NCBI GenBank assembly: GCA_003996215.1
Contig: QJPP01000451.1
Span: 1 to 64,000, forward strand
From: Jaltomata sinuosa
Taxonomy: Eukaryota > Streptophyta > Magnoliopsida > Solanales > Solanaceae
DNA length: 64,000 nt
Direction of reading: 5' to 3'
Position 1 is the first letter of the stretch; the number at the start of each line of letters is the position of its first letter. Below, one piece after another: positions 48,378 through 61,700 of the stretch. A program made the position numbers and the translations under genes. The notes beneath the pieces are model-generated. The model had not been told where the DNA came from and made no database searches. It worked only from the letters and a program-made list of their open reading frames with translations.

Positions 48378-49048
48378 AAAGCCACCAATCGATCTATCTA
48401 TCCGTATATAGATATATGATCTAGCATACCCATTTGTAAAATAAAAAATAAAATTTCATTTCCTCCACCCACTCCATGTACGAATAAAATGCGAAAGGGG
48501 GAGTAGTAATAAGTCATAGAATCTATGGATTCATGATAAGGTAAAATCCCTCGATAACATATTTTATCACAATTAGTATTTTTTGGCTGATAGAGGGATC
48601 AAATGGTATATAGTTCATTTGTTGGTAGTTTAGAGGATTAAAAGCATGACTCTTGCTTTCCAATTGGCTGTTTTTGTATTAATTGCTACTTCATTAATCT
48701 TATTGATTGGCATACTCATTGTATTTACTTCTCCTGATGGCTAGTCAAGTAACAAAAATATTGTATTTTCTGGTACATCCTTATGGATTGAATTAGTCTT
48801 TCTGGTGGGTATCCTTAATTCTCTCATCTCTTGAACCTATTCGTCGAAGACCCAAAACCAAAACAACCCCCTCAATTTTTCTCAATTGTAAGACACATTA
48901 ACATTGAATTTAAGTCCCCAACAAAATGCAAATCAAATAAAGAAAACAAAAAAAATTAGAGGGGATCAAAACTTCTTGAACAAAAAGAATACAATAGAAT
49001 TAAAAAAATAATTAAAATCATTCCAAAGAGAATGTGTCCCGACACTTC
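48378..49048 (+). other. Plastid-derived nuclear insertion (psbZ region)
   Basis: Contains psbZ with flanking spacer, including GTCCCCAACAAAATGCAAAT downstream, which looks like plastid intergenic DNA. The block is bracketed by an identical 20-bp direct repeat (48358-48377 and 49049-49068). The repeat is not plastid in appearance and more probably comes from the nuclear target. Limits are inferred from that repeat. Confidence 0.65.
48646..48834 (+). pseudogene. psbZ: psbZ (ycf9) pseudogene, plastid origin
   Basis: The frame gives MTLAFQLAVFVLIATSLILL, then a changed segment (IGILIVFTSPDG), TAG at codon 33 (48742-48744) where PsbZ has Trp, and SSNKNIVFSGTSLWIELVFL ending in GILNSLIS. The full length of 62 codons is kept, as in plastid PsbZ, a two-helix photosystem II subunit. 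Several substitutions and the nonsense codon show it is a decayed nuclear copy and not part of a plastid contig. Confidence 0.9.
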
Positions 49049-49068
49049 TTCTCATACAAAAGTGAATT

Positions 49069-49746
49069 TATCTTTAATGGAGTAGTAAAATAAAATTGCT
49101 TGATTTATATAAAATCCATTGAAATGTTTATGGTAATAAAATATTAATTGATGTGCACAAAGAAAGTTTGAAAAGTCTTACTACAAGTGTCCAAAGAATG
49201 GCTTGCTCTTTTTGTCCAACTCATCACAAAAATATAATTTATCTCAACAAACATCAAATAAGACAGACCTCAAAGTACAAAAATATAAAATACCTAAAAT
49301 GTCTGCGAGGACTACAAAAATTTGACTAGTAAAGTAAAGTAAAATGTAATAGGCAAAACGCGTAAAAAAATAGAAGGAAAAAATATGTAGTGATTGAGCG
49401 ATATGAATTAAATGGAATGCTGCTTCTTTTTTCCCTCTAGAGATTGCTAAGGCATGTCATTTCTGTCTAATCTGTTCACATACTACTAAGTACTAGGAAA
49501 GCTATAACCCCACAGCCACAGCGGAGAAATGGTTTCAGGATTGGAAGTACATCAAATATGAAAAGATTTACATGCAATCAAAAGCTAAGATGCAACTAAT
49601 TTGTACATCGATGTCCTTCCCTACTTTATCCATCTCCCATTTGCTACTATTAGGTATAGCTGGAACCATCTATATACAATTTAGACTACCCAAATGAGCT
49701 TTGAACAAAAGATCAGAGTCATGGAGAAGGCCCTACATGACACTCC
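49069..49746. other. 3' flank of the GT-1 gene
   Basis: No coding signal. About 49,500-49,746 is less AT-rich and probably the GT-1 3' untranslated region (minus strand). No single polyadenylation signal could be chosen. Confidence 0.4.
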
Positions 49747-52700
49747 TTAGTTGACACCACGATAGACGGCACCAGGGCAAAGCTCATCCATACTATCAAC
49801 ATTCCGATATCCATTATACTCTCTTAAACATGTCCAGCCTCTGCGTGATAAGAAGTTACGAAAATCATCCTCAGAGTAAAAGGTTTTATCCTCTGTATGA
49901 ACAGGCAAGTGATCTGCCTCATCATACATGCAGATCTTTATCATCAGGCCTGCGAGCAGGAATCAGGTTAGTTTCTCCATTTCTTCTTCTGAAGGGAATG
50001 AGAAGGGGTTAGGGGGACAAAAAGAAATAACAGAACCGAATCCTTAATAGCAAGATAGGAAAATCTTTATTCTGCGAAAGATTAGCGACATAGCCAATGC
50101 TTTATGACTCGTCACCTTAATTTTCTATTCACAAGGGTGATGTGAGACCATCCTGGAAATAAATATGGAGTTACAAAGCTCCAATAAAGGTGATGTTTTT
50201 GACATGGTGTGTATTGTGGGAAGCATTTTGACATCAGAGAATTTAAGGAGAAGGTGCAGAGTATCGTAAGCAGTTATTTGCAGAAAACATGGAGTGGACA
50301 CCATTATCAAAAAAAAAAAAAACGGAGTCGACACTGACCACCTTTTGCTACATTTTAGCTTCACTTCAGAGTTATGGGCAGACAGCTGGCGGACAAAAAC
50401 AGATGGATCACAAAAAGAAGGTTATGGAGAGCTCCTTTTTGAGTATTTTGGTTTATATGGAGATAGATAGATATCTAAAGAAGCAACAGTTGATCATTGT
50501 TTGTTAGAATACTCTTTTTTCTGTGCAGTACATTTGGTATTAACAGGAAATACTGGCTGTATAAATTATTGTTTAGATTTTGGGGAGGCTTAAGGTATCA
50601 CTTGTACTGGAAGACACTGTAACACCGAACAGTACAACAACCTGATTTCTTTTGATTACAATAAGGTATCAATAAATGTTTTGACTACAAGCCCCTTATC
50701 CCCTTTGGTTTCTTTTCCTTTTTGGCCTAATTGATAATAGACTATAAGTACTTGATGATGTACTAAAGTTTAAAGATAACAGTAATAGATAGCAACAATA
50801 GTTTGCAGTAGCTAGCCATGTGTATAAGTTATAGTGTTTGTGTATGTCTTATGAGAGTCCAAGAGATAGAAGTTGACTTTGTATAGGACTCTTCTATCTC
50901 AAGTCCACCAAAGGTGTATATTGACACCTTCACTGTAACGAGGCATACAGAAAAAAAATACAAAGAGCTCAAATAGCTTTTGTTCATCTTATATTGATTT
51001 TTTTTTTTATCAGGGCTTTGGCTCAATTGAATTAAGATCCTGAAGTTCTTATTTACCACCATGTTTCAGTCTCACTCTCTTGGTTTCATCTCTTAACCAA
51101 CTCATAGCTATTTGTTATTTTGTCCAATTAAATTAAAACCCACCAATTACCTAGTCTGGAAAACACAAATTCATCAACCTATGCAAACCTTGAAAATCTT
51201 GAGTATTGTTATAGATGAAGCACCAGACAAAACAATAGAAGACGATGAAGGAAAGACTAATCCGAATCCAAAATTCACAGAGTAGGAGGAACTTGATGTT
51301 TTGGTTATGAGTTGTCTCTCGAGAACAATGACCAAAGAGTCAATGTTTCTCATCATAGGTTGTTCAATGGCTAAACACATGTGGGGCTTGCCTTGAGGAT
51401 TACCTACAAGTAAGCAAAGACGGAGAATTTCAGTTGAAGCAACAACTTCAAACTATAAATTTGGGCTCTAATCAATAGATGAATATATTAAGGAATTCAA
51501 AGGAATCTGTGAGTCTCATGGCTATACCCAAACCCTCGGATGAAGATACAAAGGTCATCAACTTTGCTAGAGGCCTAGGAGAAAAAAACTCTATGCACTG
51601 GGATGTTAGGGAATCCACCCTATCCTACATTCACACAATTTGTGAACTCTCTTAGAGGATTCGAAATGAGAGAAGACATCGATGAGCATGCTACCCGAAC
51701 TCATCTTGACACAAACATGGTGTTTATGGCACAACGAACTCAAGGAAGGGGTCGCGGCTACTCCAATTGAGGTCGAGGACAACAAAAAAGACATGGCTAT
51801 GGTCGTTCACAATACCATAAGCAGCCTGATGGAACAAACAACATGATTAATCAACCAAAGGAGGCATCCAAGTCCAATCCATGCCAAATTTGTAGACGAA
51901 ATAGTCACATAGCTCCAACTTGTTTTTATAGATGGGATTATTCATATCAAGCCCAACAAGAAATTCCACAAGCACTGGCATCTATGTTCTTCAATGATCA
52001 AGGGACAACAATTTATACATGGATTCAGGTGCTACCAATCATATGGTGAAATCTGCAAGTATTCTCAAAATCCATCTCCCTTTAAAGGAAGTGATTCTGT
52101 AATGGTAGGTAATGGTGATAAACTTGACATTACATATATAGGAGATAAGAATATTGGAGAGAATCTACACCTAAAATTGTTTTTGTTGTCCCTGATCTCG
52201 AGAAGAATCGTATTTGTGAGCAAATTCATTAAAGATAACGAATACTCTTTGGAGTTTACTGATGATGGTTTTATGGTTAAGGACAAGAAAACAAGGTAAC
52301 ATTCTGGCAAAAGGGAATAAACATGATGATTTGTATACTTTGAGAGGGCAATCTACATGAAGCATTGATGGCTACAAAGGCTGACAGACACTCGGACACA
52401 ATTTGGCATCAACAAGTAGGACATCCACACTCGAGAATACTTAGTTATTTACATAAGAATAAGTTTATTAATGTTAGTAGTTGGAATAAAATTTCTCAAT
52501 GTGTACTAGTTGTCAAGTGGGCAAAAGTTGTAAACTACCTTTCAAAGTATCAAATAAAAGAGAAGTTATTCCTTTAGCCAAAGTACATTGTGATTTATGG
52601 GGACCAACCCCAATAGCATCTCCTCAAGGAATTCAATACCATGTGACTTTTGTTGACGACTGCACGAGGTTCACCTGGATTTATCCTTTAAAGAAGAAAT

Positions 52701-55700
52701 CTGAATTTTTTATGAACTTTGTGAGTTTCCACAAGCTAGTCGAAAATCGATTTTCAACTAAAATCAAGGTTTTTCAAAGTGATGGTGGAGGAGAATTTCA
52801 TAGTTTGGAGCTAATTCACTATCTAGATCAGCATGGTATTAGAAGACAAATTTCTTGCCCTCATACTCCTGAACAAAACGGTGTAGCAGAAAGGAAACAT
52901 AGGCACATTGTTGAAACTGGTTTGACACTCCTTTTTAATGCAAACTTACCCATGTTTCTTTGGGTTGAAGCATCCATGACGGCTACGTTCTTGATTAATA
53001 GAATGCTTACTTCAAACATGAGTATGGATTCCCCCTTCTCCAAGCTGTAGGACAAGAGACGAACTATAACACTATAAAGTTTATGGGTGTCGATGTTTTC
53101 CCTACTTGAAAGGATACAATAAGGATAAATTTCAGCCCAAAACGTTTCCTTGTGTGTTTATAGGATACATTCTTCTTCACAAAGGATACAAATGTTATCA
53201 CTCTCCCTCTCAAAAGGTTTACATTTCACGACATGTTATCTTTGATGAAAATAGCTTACCATTTGTGTCTTCTAGCTCTACTTGAAATGCAAAATCCAAT
53301 ATATACAACTTTACATCTTACAAGGAGTTTCTGGATCAAACTTTGCCCATGCCCAATAATGATGCCAAACCAGTTGATAATTCAATGTCTTCACTGGACA
53401 TTGCTACCGTCGACGCAATGATTAGACAACACCCAACTTGCACTACACCCAAAGTCAACAAATTCATGCTGAAATTGACGATTCCAGTCACGAGCACACT
53501 CCCAAAACACCTAATGTCCGCATATATTCATCTCCAAGTAATGTTAACACCCTTCAAAGTGAATCCAATTCATCCACTGAATCAACATCCCCAACGGAAG
53601 ATATTAATCTTCCTCATCATTTGAACCAACAACCCTTGAAGGTATTAACTTTGTGGTTGACCCTCCAGTACCTTTAACTCATGCATCAACATTGCCGGCC
53701 TTGCCCCTAAACCAAACTGATTCTACAATCAACTCACACCATATGCTCACCAGAACTAAAACCGATGCCATTACAAGACCCACCTTCCATGCACTTCACC
53801 TTGCAGTTCACCACGACTCCAAAGAACCTCGCAGTATCAAAGAGGCCTTAGCTAAGACTCACGGGATGGCAGCCATGAATGATGAAATGCAGGCCTTGCA
53901 ATCAAACGGTACTTGGAATTTGGTTCCTCGTCAACCTTCCATGAAAGTCGTTGGATCTCGTTGGGTGTTTAAAACAATATGCAAGCAGACGGGACTGTTG
54001 AACGCTTCAAGGCACGACGGGTGGCCAAAGGTTTTAATTAGAGGGTGTCGACTTTGATGATACTTTCAGCCCTGTTGTTAAGGCAACGACTATTCGCCTT
54101 GTGCTCTCTGTTGCTACAACTCTCCACTGGCAAATCAAACAACTTGATGTCAAGAACGCATTTCTGCATGGCGACTTGAAAGAAACCGTCTTCATGGAGC
54201 AAACTCCAGGCTTCAAGGATCTGGTCTTTCCTGACTAAGTTTGTCGTCTAAGAAAAGCTCTTTACGGCTTGAAACAAGCACCCAAAGCATGGTTTCATAA
54301 ATTCAGCACCTATCTCATGCATGTTGGTTTCTTATGTAGCAAAGTTGATCCTTCTTTATTTGTCTGGCATTCCAATAGGGGCTCTATCTTATTGTTATTC
54401 CGTATGGATGACATAATACTAACGGGGAGTAGTTCTCTTATTTAGGAACTTAAATCCACCTTCCCGATGAAGGTCCTCGACAACCTTCATTGTTTTCTTG
54501 GTATCGAAGTTACCAGTGACAAGGATGGATTATTTCTTAGCCAAAGTAAGTACGCTCGCGACATTCTTGAGCGCAGGCAAATGCTCGATGCTAGGGCAGT
54601 TCAAACCCTCTGTCCCAAAAACATGGTCTTCACGATGTTCCTGTATCCAACAAGCCAGTTGATCCTGTTGCATATTGAAGCGTCATCGGCGCTCTTCAAT
54701 ATTTAATTTTGACACGTCCGAAAATAGCACATGCAGTAAACCTCCTCTGCCAATTCATGCAGCATCCAATGGAGCATCATTGGATTGGTGTTAAGCGAAT
54801 TTTAAGATATATTGCTGGCACCATCCACCTTGGTCATCAGCTCACTTCTAAGTCATCTTTGCACCTTATCAGCTTCTCTGATGCGGACTGGGGAGGATGC
54901 CCTCTCACTTGACGTTCTACAACCGGTATATGTGTCTTTCTTGGCTCGAATTGTATCTCTTGGTCCTCCGAAAAGCAACATACAGTTGCTAAGTCCAGCA
55001 CCGAGGCAGAATACATGTCCCTAGCATTGTTGGCAGCTGAACACACCTGGATACATTTTGCGCGACATTGGCATTTGCTCTCCACCCGTCCTTTTCACAG
55101 AAAACATAAGTGCTCTTCACCTCACGGCTAATCCAGTCCTGCATGTTCGCACCAAACACGTCGAGCTAGACTATCATTTCGTGCGAGAAAAGGTTGTACA
55201 AGGTGCTATGCTCACTAAGTTTGTTCCCTCTTTGCACCAAGTTGTTGACATCTTCACCAAACCGCTAACTAAGACGCCATTCAGGTTCTTACGGACCAAG
55301 CTTGGAGTTGTGGATTTCTCCACCTCCAGGCTTGAGAGGGGATGATAGACTACAAGTACTTGATGATGTACTAAAGTATAAAGACAACAGTAATAGATAG
55401 CAACAATAGTTTGCAGTAGCTAGTCGTGTGTATAAGTTGTAGTGTTTGTGTATAAGTCTTATGATAGTCCAAGAAATAGAAGTTGACTTTGTATAGGACT
55501 CTTCTATCTCAAGTCTACCAAAGGTGTATATATGACACCTTCAGCGTAACAAGGCATACAAAAAAAATACAAAGAGCTCAAATAGCTTTTGTTCATCTTA
55601 TATTGATTTTCTTCACTAATTTTGGGAGATACTAAAAGATGTAAGACAGGAGCCATCTGATCACATCCGATTCCTGCGTTACAATATGGATCTAGTACAA

Positions 55701-58700
55701 GTCAATCTCAAGTCCATGGAGTGCTTCAAGAGGTCAAGGATCAAATAGGAATTCAGTCACAAGTTCAGATTTTTGGGTATTCCAAATTAGAACTGCGATC
55801 GTGAGCCCACAGAGTGTGATCTCGACGGAGCAGCTACAGGCGAAGGTCTGCGATTGCAAAGACATGAGCCCAATTGAGGAAGACAGCAAGAACCGCTATT
55901 GCAGTACAAAGGATGCGTTCGCGGTAGGTCTCATCCAGCCAAAGACCGTGATGTGGAACATGGAGCGCCTTTGCGGTTGCTTTTGGATGATTAAGGGGTC
56001 GTTTGGTAGGATGTATAAGAATAGTGCATAATATGGTGTATTAGTAATGCTTGCATTAGTTATGTTTGCATTAGTTATGCTGAGATTTTTCTTATGTAGT
56101 GTTTGGTTTGGTGTATTAAAAATAACATGCATTGCATAAAAAAAAATTAAAAATATTTGTTTATAAAAATCTCCTCCGCAAATATGATGGAAAGGATGTG
56201 GAAAAGGTTTTGAGAAAGTCCAGTGTTATTAAAGGCGATCGCCTTATCGCCATGGCGACGTGGCGAGGCGAGGCAACGGCATCTCGCCTCCAGGCTCCAT
56301 GGCGACTGTAGATTGAAAAGGCGACGCCATGGCGATAAGGCGACGCGACGGCGACGGCGATAAAAGGCGACGGCTTTTAATTTTTTTAAAAAAATTAGGG
56401 TTTTAAGAGATAAAAGGTATTTTTAGGCTTGTTTCCATATTTCCCTTGGAACCTACCACTACCAAACGACGGGCGACCTAGTACCTACCACTACCAGACG
56501 CAGCGACTGCTCTGCAACTCCGGCGGCGACTGCTCTGCAACTTCGGCGGCGACTGCTCTGCTACTCCGGCCGGCGAGTCTCCTCCGACAGTCTGACTCCA
56601 ACTTTAGGTAAGTAACTCTTTTTCTTTTCTTTTTCTACTTTCTTCTTCTACTTTCTTCTTCTACTTTCTTCTTCTACTTCTTTTTCTACTTTCTTCTTCT
56701 TCTAAGTTCTCCCTCTGTTTTTTCTCTTCTTTCTCCTCTGTTTTTCTCTTCTTTCTCCTCTGTTTTTTCTCTTTCTTTCTCTGTTTTTTCCCTCCTCTCA
56801 TCCTCTGTTTACTGACTTCTGTTATTTGTTATATAACAAATTATTTTCTCTTCATTTGTTATTTGTTATATAATAATTAGTAATTAATATCGTAATTGTT
56901 GATCATTAACAACAATTTCAATGGCGTCTCAATCTAATAGTAGCAAACAAAAGGACATTGGATGGAATTATGGTTCACAAGGACCATCAAGAGACTCAGT
57001 TATATGTAACTTTTGTCGACGTACTATCAATGGTGGTATTACTCGGTTCAAGCAACATTTGATAGGTGGAAATAGAAATGTAAAAATATGTGCATCTTGT
57101 CCGGGAGATATTAGGGAAGAGGTGAAGACATTTGTTGAAAGCAAAGTCGCGGCTAATCCAAAGAATCAAAGATATGAGCCAACGTATAATATCATTGATG
57201 ATGATGATATGAATGAATATGAAGAAATGATGCCTCCCTCCAAAACTCAAAGAATGTCTTCCAGTGGTAGTGTATCATCCTCGGCACCACGAAATGTGAC
57301 GAAAGGTCCCATGAATATGTATTTTCCACAGAAATCACAACAAGATACAGGCTTTGAAAAGGGAGGAGTAGGAGGAGGACGACGAATTGATGACACAAAA
57401 AAGATTTTAAGGGAGCGGGCTGTAAATGCTTTTGCAGTATGGATGTATGATGGGGGCCTCCTTTTTAATTGTGTTAATTATGAATCATTTGATAACTTCA
57501 TAGAGGCGGTAGGACAACATGGCCCGGGAATGAAGCCTCCTACCTATCATGAAGTTAGAGTTCCTCAGCTAAAGAAAGAAGTGAAGAAAGTAGATGAACT
57601 AGTTGAGAAGCATAAAGTTCAGTGGCAAAAGTATGGTTGTTCCATTATGATGGACAAATGGACAGCACGAAATGGAAAGATGATCATTAATATTTTGGTG
57701 AATTGTCCAATAGGTAGTATTTTTCTTGGTTCTGTTGATGCTAGTAATGAGTCTACCACTGGCACTAAAATGTACAGCTTGTTTGAGAAGACAATTGAGG
57801 AAATTGGACCGGAAAATGTTACTCAAGTTGTCACTGATAACGCCAGTGAAAATGTGAAAGCGGGTGATCTGATGAAGGGTGTTTACCCACATATCTATTG
57901 GACTCCGTGTGCTGCCCATTGCATCAATTTGATGTTTGGGGACATATTCAAGATTAACCCATATGCTTCAGGTACCTAATAGCTCCTGCTCTCCTCTCTT
58001 CTAAGTTCTAATTTTCTTTAAACTTTATAGTTAATACTTAATACTTATTAAGCTAATAATTACTATAATGTCTTCTACAGTTTTTAAGAAGGCCACCAAG
58101 GTAGTTTCTTACATAAGTCAAAGGCCGTTGTTGTTGAATTTGATGAGAAAATTTACCAATGAAAGAAACTTGGTGAAACCGGCCAAGACAAGATTCGCAA
58201 CGGCCTTTTTGACTTTGGAAGCTATGTACAGACAAAAGAGGAACTTGAGAGCTTTGATCGTCTCTAATGAATGGACTTCAAGTAAATTTGCGAAGGAAGC
58301 TTTGGGGAAAGATGTTTCCACCATTCTTTATTCGGCACACTTTTGGAACGATGTTGTCAAAGCTCTTAGAGTTTGTGGTCCTTTGGTCACAGTGCTTCGC
58401 TTGGTGGATGGGGAAAAAAGACCCCCAATGGGCTATATGCTTGAAGCAATGGATAAGGCCAAGGAAACCATTGAACGGGCTTTTCATGGAGTTCAGAGGC
58501 ATTATGAGACAGTCTTTGAAATAATTGACACAAGGTGGACTGACCAACTCAAACGACCTTTGCATTCAGCAGGCTATGTTTTGAATCCGGGATTGTATTT
58601 TAAATCCACTATGGATCAAGCTAAAATTGCTGAAGTGTGGATGAATTACTATACTTGTGTTGAGACGATGGTCCCCAATGTTACAACACAAGATACACTA

Positions 58701-61700
58701 GTTGGTGAGCTTGCTCAGTACAAGAATGCAAGTGGATTGTTTGGTTCTGGTCAAGCTGTTAGAGCCAGAGACACAAGGTCACCGGGTAAGTGAATTGGTT
58801 TAGTTGTCTTTATTATAGCTTTAGTGCTTTACTTAAGTTATTGACTTTTTTATACTTATTAACCTTCAAATTTATTATTCTATAGTTGAATGGTGGTCGC
58901 TATTTGGAAGCGGAACTCCGGCTTTGCAAAAGTTTGCCATGAGAGTATTAAGTCTAACTTGTAGCTCATCCGGATGCGAGCGAAATTGGAGTGTGTTTGA
59001 ACATGTGAGAAAGATTTATTACATTCTTATTTCTATATTGAAGCGATTATTATTAGTATCTAATTAGTAATTACTTTCTACAACTCATGCGCAGATTCAT
59101 TCCAAAAAGTGGAATAGGCTTGAGTTATCGCGTCTCAATGATCTAGTGTACATTAAGTACAATAGAACATTGACACGTCGTTATGATGTTCGCGATACCA
59201 TTGATCCTATTAGCTTGGATAATATTGATGATGCTAATGAATGGTTACTTGGTGGCCCCGAAGATCAAGAAGATGAACTAGTATATGAGGAAGGTGATCT
59301 TACTTGGGGTACTGTTGCTATGGCAGCTGGAGTTGATGATAATGTCTATGATCTTAGGAGAAAGTCTTCAAGTTCAAAGTCAAGGTCACTTGACAAGGGA
59401 AAAGCTACAAGTTCAAGTCAGACTCGGACACTAGTTGATGAAGAATCCGAGGAGGAAGAAGATGAGGGGCAATATAATAAAATGCATGTTGGACTTGAAG
59501 ATTATGAAAATCTCGAAGAAGAATAAACTTTTAGAGTTTTAGTATTGCTTGTTTATGGATTGTTGAATTATCATTAAAGTTTTAGACTTTTAGTATCTAC
59601 TATCTACTATCTTTTTTAGTTTTTGAATTGAAATATTTGCTAATATATTATTACTATTGAGATTTTAATTATTTATATGTGCAATTAAATATTTTAATTT
59701 TTTGGTACTAATTGGCGCCACACTTCAAAAAGGCGAGCGCCGCCGCGTGGCGAGGCAGAGCCTTGTCGCCTTTTGTCGCCTTTCGCCGTCCAAAACACTG
59801 AGAAACAATTATGTCTTTAACCATACTAATGTTGTAATGCATGCATTAGAATGCATTGCATTACTAATACATGGAAATCCATGGTATTAGTAATACATAC
59901 CTCAATACACAATAGAGTGTATTAGTAATGCAAACATTAGTTATACATAGGTTGAAAAAGTGTACCAAACAAGATATTAGTAATACACAAAGTTAATGCA
60001 TGCATTATTTTCTCTAATACACTACCAAACGGCCTCTAAGGGGTCGTTTGGTAGAGTGTATAAGAATAATGCATAATATGGTGTATTAGTAATGCTTGCA
60101 TTAGTAATGCTTGTATTAGTTATACTTGCATTAGTTATGCTGAGATTTTTCTTATGCAGTGTTTGGTTTAGTGTATTAAAAATAACATGCATTGCATAAT
60201 TTCTTTAAAAAAAATATATATTTACAAAAGTACCCTCCACAAATATGGTAGAAATGATGTGGAAAGTGTTTTGAGGGACAATTGTGTCTTTAGTCATTCT
60301 AATGTATGCATTAGAACCCATTGCATTACTAATACATGGAAATCCATGGTATTAATAATGCATAGCTCAATACACAATAGAGTGTATAACTAATGAAAAT
60401 CATACCAAACAAGGTATTAGTAATACACAAAGCTAATGAATGCATTAGATTTTCTAATACACTCCACCAAACGACCCCTAAGGGTTTTACTCCTTTTGAT
60501 GGCTGTTTAGGAATTTTCCTAATGTATATCTTTAGGAATCTTGAAACCATCTATGTAAAGATTCTTTGTATGAGTTCTTTCTCCTCTTCCTTGAATTATA
60601 TTATGATTAAAAGCTATTTTTATTGTTAGAATTATTTCATTTTATTTTAAACTGAAATTGTTAGATTTATCCTTTTCTTCCTTCTAATTTCTTGTTATCT
60701 CTTTCTCCCTATCTTGTTCTTAATTTCTTGTTAAAATTTCTTGCTTCCATGTATACAATTGTGATCATGCAATTCGGCTGATTGCAGATGGGATTGTCTT
60801 AAAAAGGAACTTTTCCAGGCAGGACAAAGGGATGTTAGAAATAGTGGATAGATATATGAATCTGATACTGTCAAATTGATGAACCAACTGAGAATAGAGA
60901 TGGGACAGGGCAGGCTCAGGGAAAGGTCCCTTGCCCCTTTACCATCCCCAAGTACTTTGTAGTTTGTTGTGGATATCAACACAACTACCAAAACCTCGTC
61001 ACAGTGCTAGTTATAATTTTACTGCTGCATGACATTACCTTCATCGACATGCAAGGTGTAGTTTCCTAGTGGCATATCCCTGTCAAGTGTTCTGACAATA
61101 TTATCTTCATCCTCCAACCAAAATGCACGCTTTGTCCTTAACCGAAAAGCAGATTTAATAGCTTCCTTGATGGCATCTGCAGTGCCGTCAATACCAATTC
61201 TTTTCGTGTAATCTCCCCACTTGACTGAGATAACTCGGCCCTCATATGACTGACTCGGCTCACCTGCAAACGCAGAGAATAGTTAGAAGAAAATAGAAAT
61301 CTAAGCGAGCTGACACTGTAACTCTAGAAGCAATTTTTGTCAGAAACCTCAAAAGGGTACTCTTTGTACCAATTAAAATTAATTGACAAAGCCACAATGC
61401 ATCTAAACAAAAGCCAGAGGCTGCCATCTGAACGAAATCCAGATAATAATGGAATATAGACAGCATAAAGGTATTGGTTACTGGGTTTCTAAAAGAGTTT
61501 TAGGGGGCATGTTCTTAGAATAGTCCTCTCAGTGTGCTCTACACTTCTGAAATTGAAGAGTAAAGGCAGGAAGCACTAGTCTGAATGACCCGACGAAGAA
61601 AAATATGCAAAAGTAGTTTAAAGTAGTTTATTTCAGCTCTAATCTATTGTGAAAATTCTTCCAACTCCATTTGTTTTCCTTCCTGGGGATTTTTTCTTTA

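Larger units (their letters stand above)
50732..55615 (+). mobile_element. Ty1/copia retrotransposon, decayed, in the GT-1 intron
   Basis: LTRs of about 273 bp (50732 to about 51007, and 55343-55615) and a perfect CTAAT target duplication (50727-50731, 55616-55620). A polypurine tract (GAGAGGGGA) ends just before 55343. The primer site is damaged (TATCAGGGC at about 51008). Internal order gag, integrase, RT, RNase H places it in Ty1/copia. It is antisense to GT-1. All coding parts have stops or shifts, so it is inactive. A poly(T) expansion obscures the 5' LTR end. Confidence 0.88.
56221..59800 (+). mobile_element. Autonomous-looking hAT transposon (3,580 bp)
   Basis: Begins CAGTGTTATTAAAGGCG and ends CGTCCAAAACACTG, giving short imperfect terminal inverted repeats starting CAGTGTT. 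Flanking 8-mers AGAAAGTC (56213-56220) and AGAAACAA (59801-59808) agree at the first five bases, an imperfect 8-bp duplication. The intact MITE at 60040 confirms the insertion site. GGCGA/TCGCC words crowd the left end (56,233-56,372) and recur at the right end. It encodes one four-exon transposase that is open throughout. Sense orientation relative to the copia element, antisense to GT-1. Confidence 0.85.
55995..60036. mobile_element. Tourist-like MITE split by a hAT transposon
   Basis: The left half (55995-56220) starts GGGGTCGTTTGGTA; the right half (59801-60036) ends in the inverted TACCAAACGGCCTC. The flanks are TAA (55992-55994 and 60037-60039), the target duplication of PIF/Harbinger elements. 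Without the hAT insert the element is about 462 bp and aligns along its length with the next MITE (60040-60478). It has subrepeats of the ATTAGTAATGC type. Confidence 0.82.

Noticed and set aside
58118..58565. Minus-strand frames within the hAT gene
   Set aside because: Antisense of exon 2 of the transposase.
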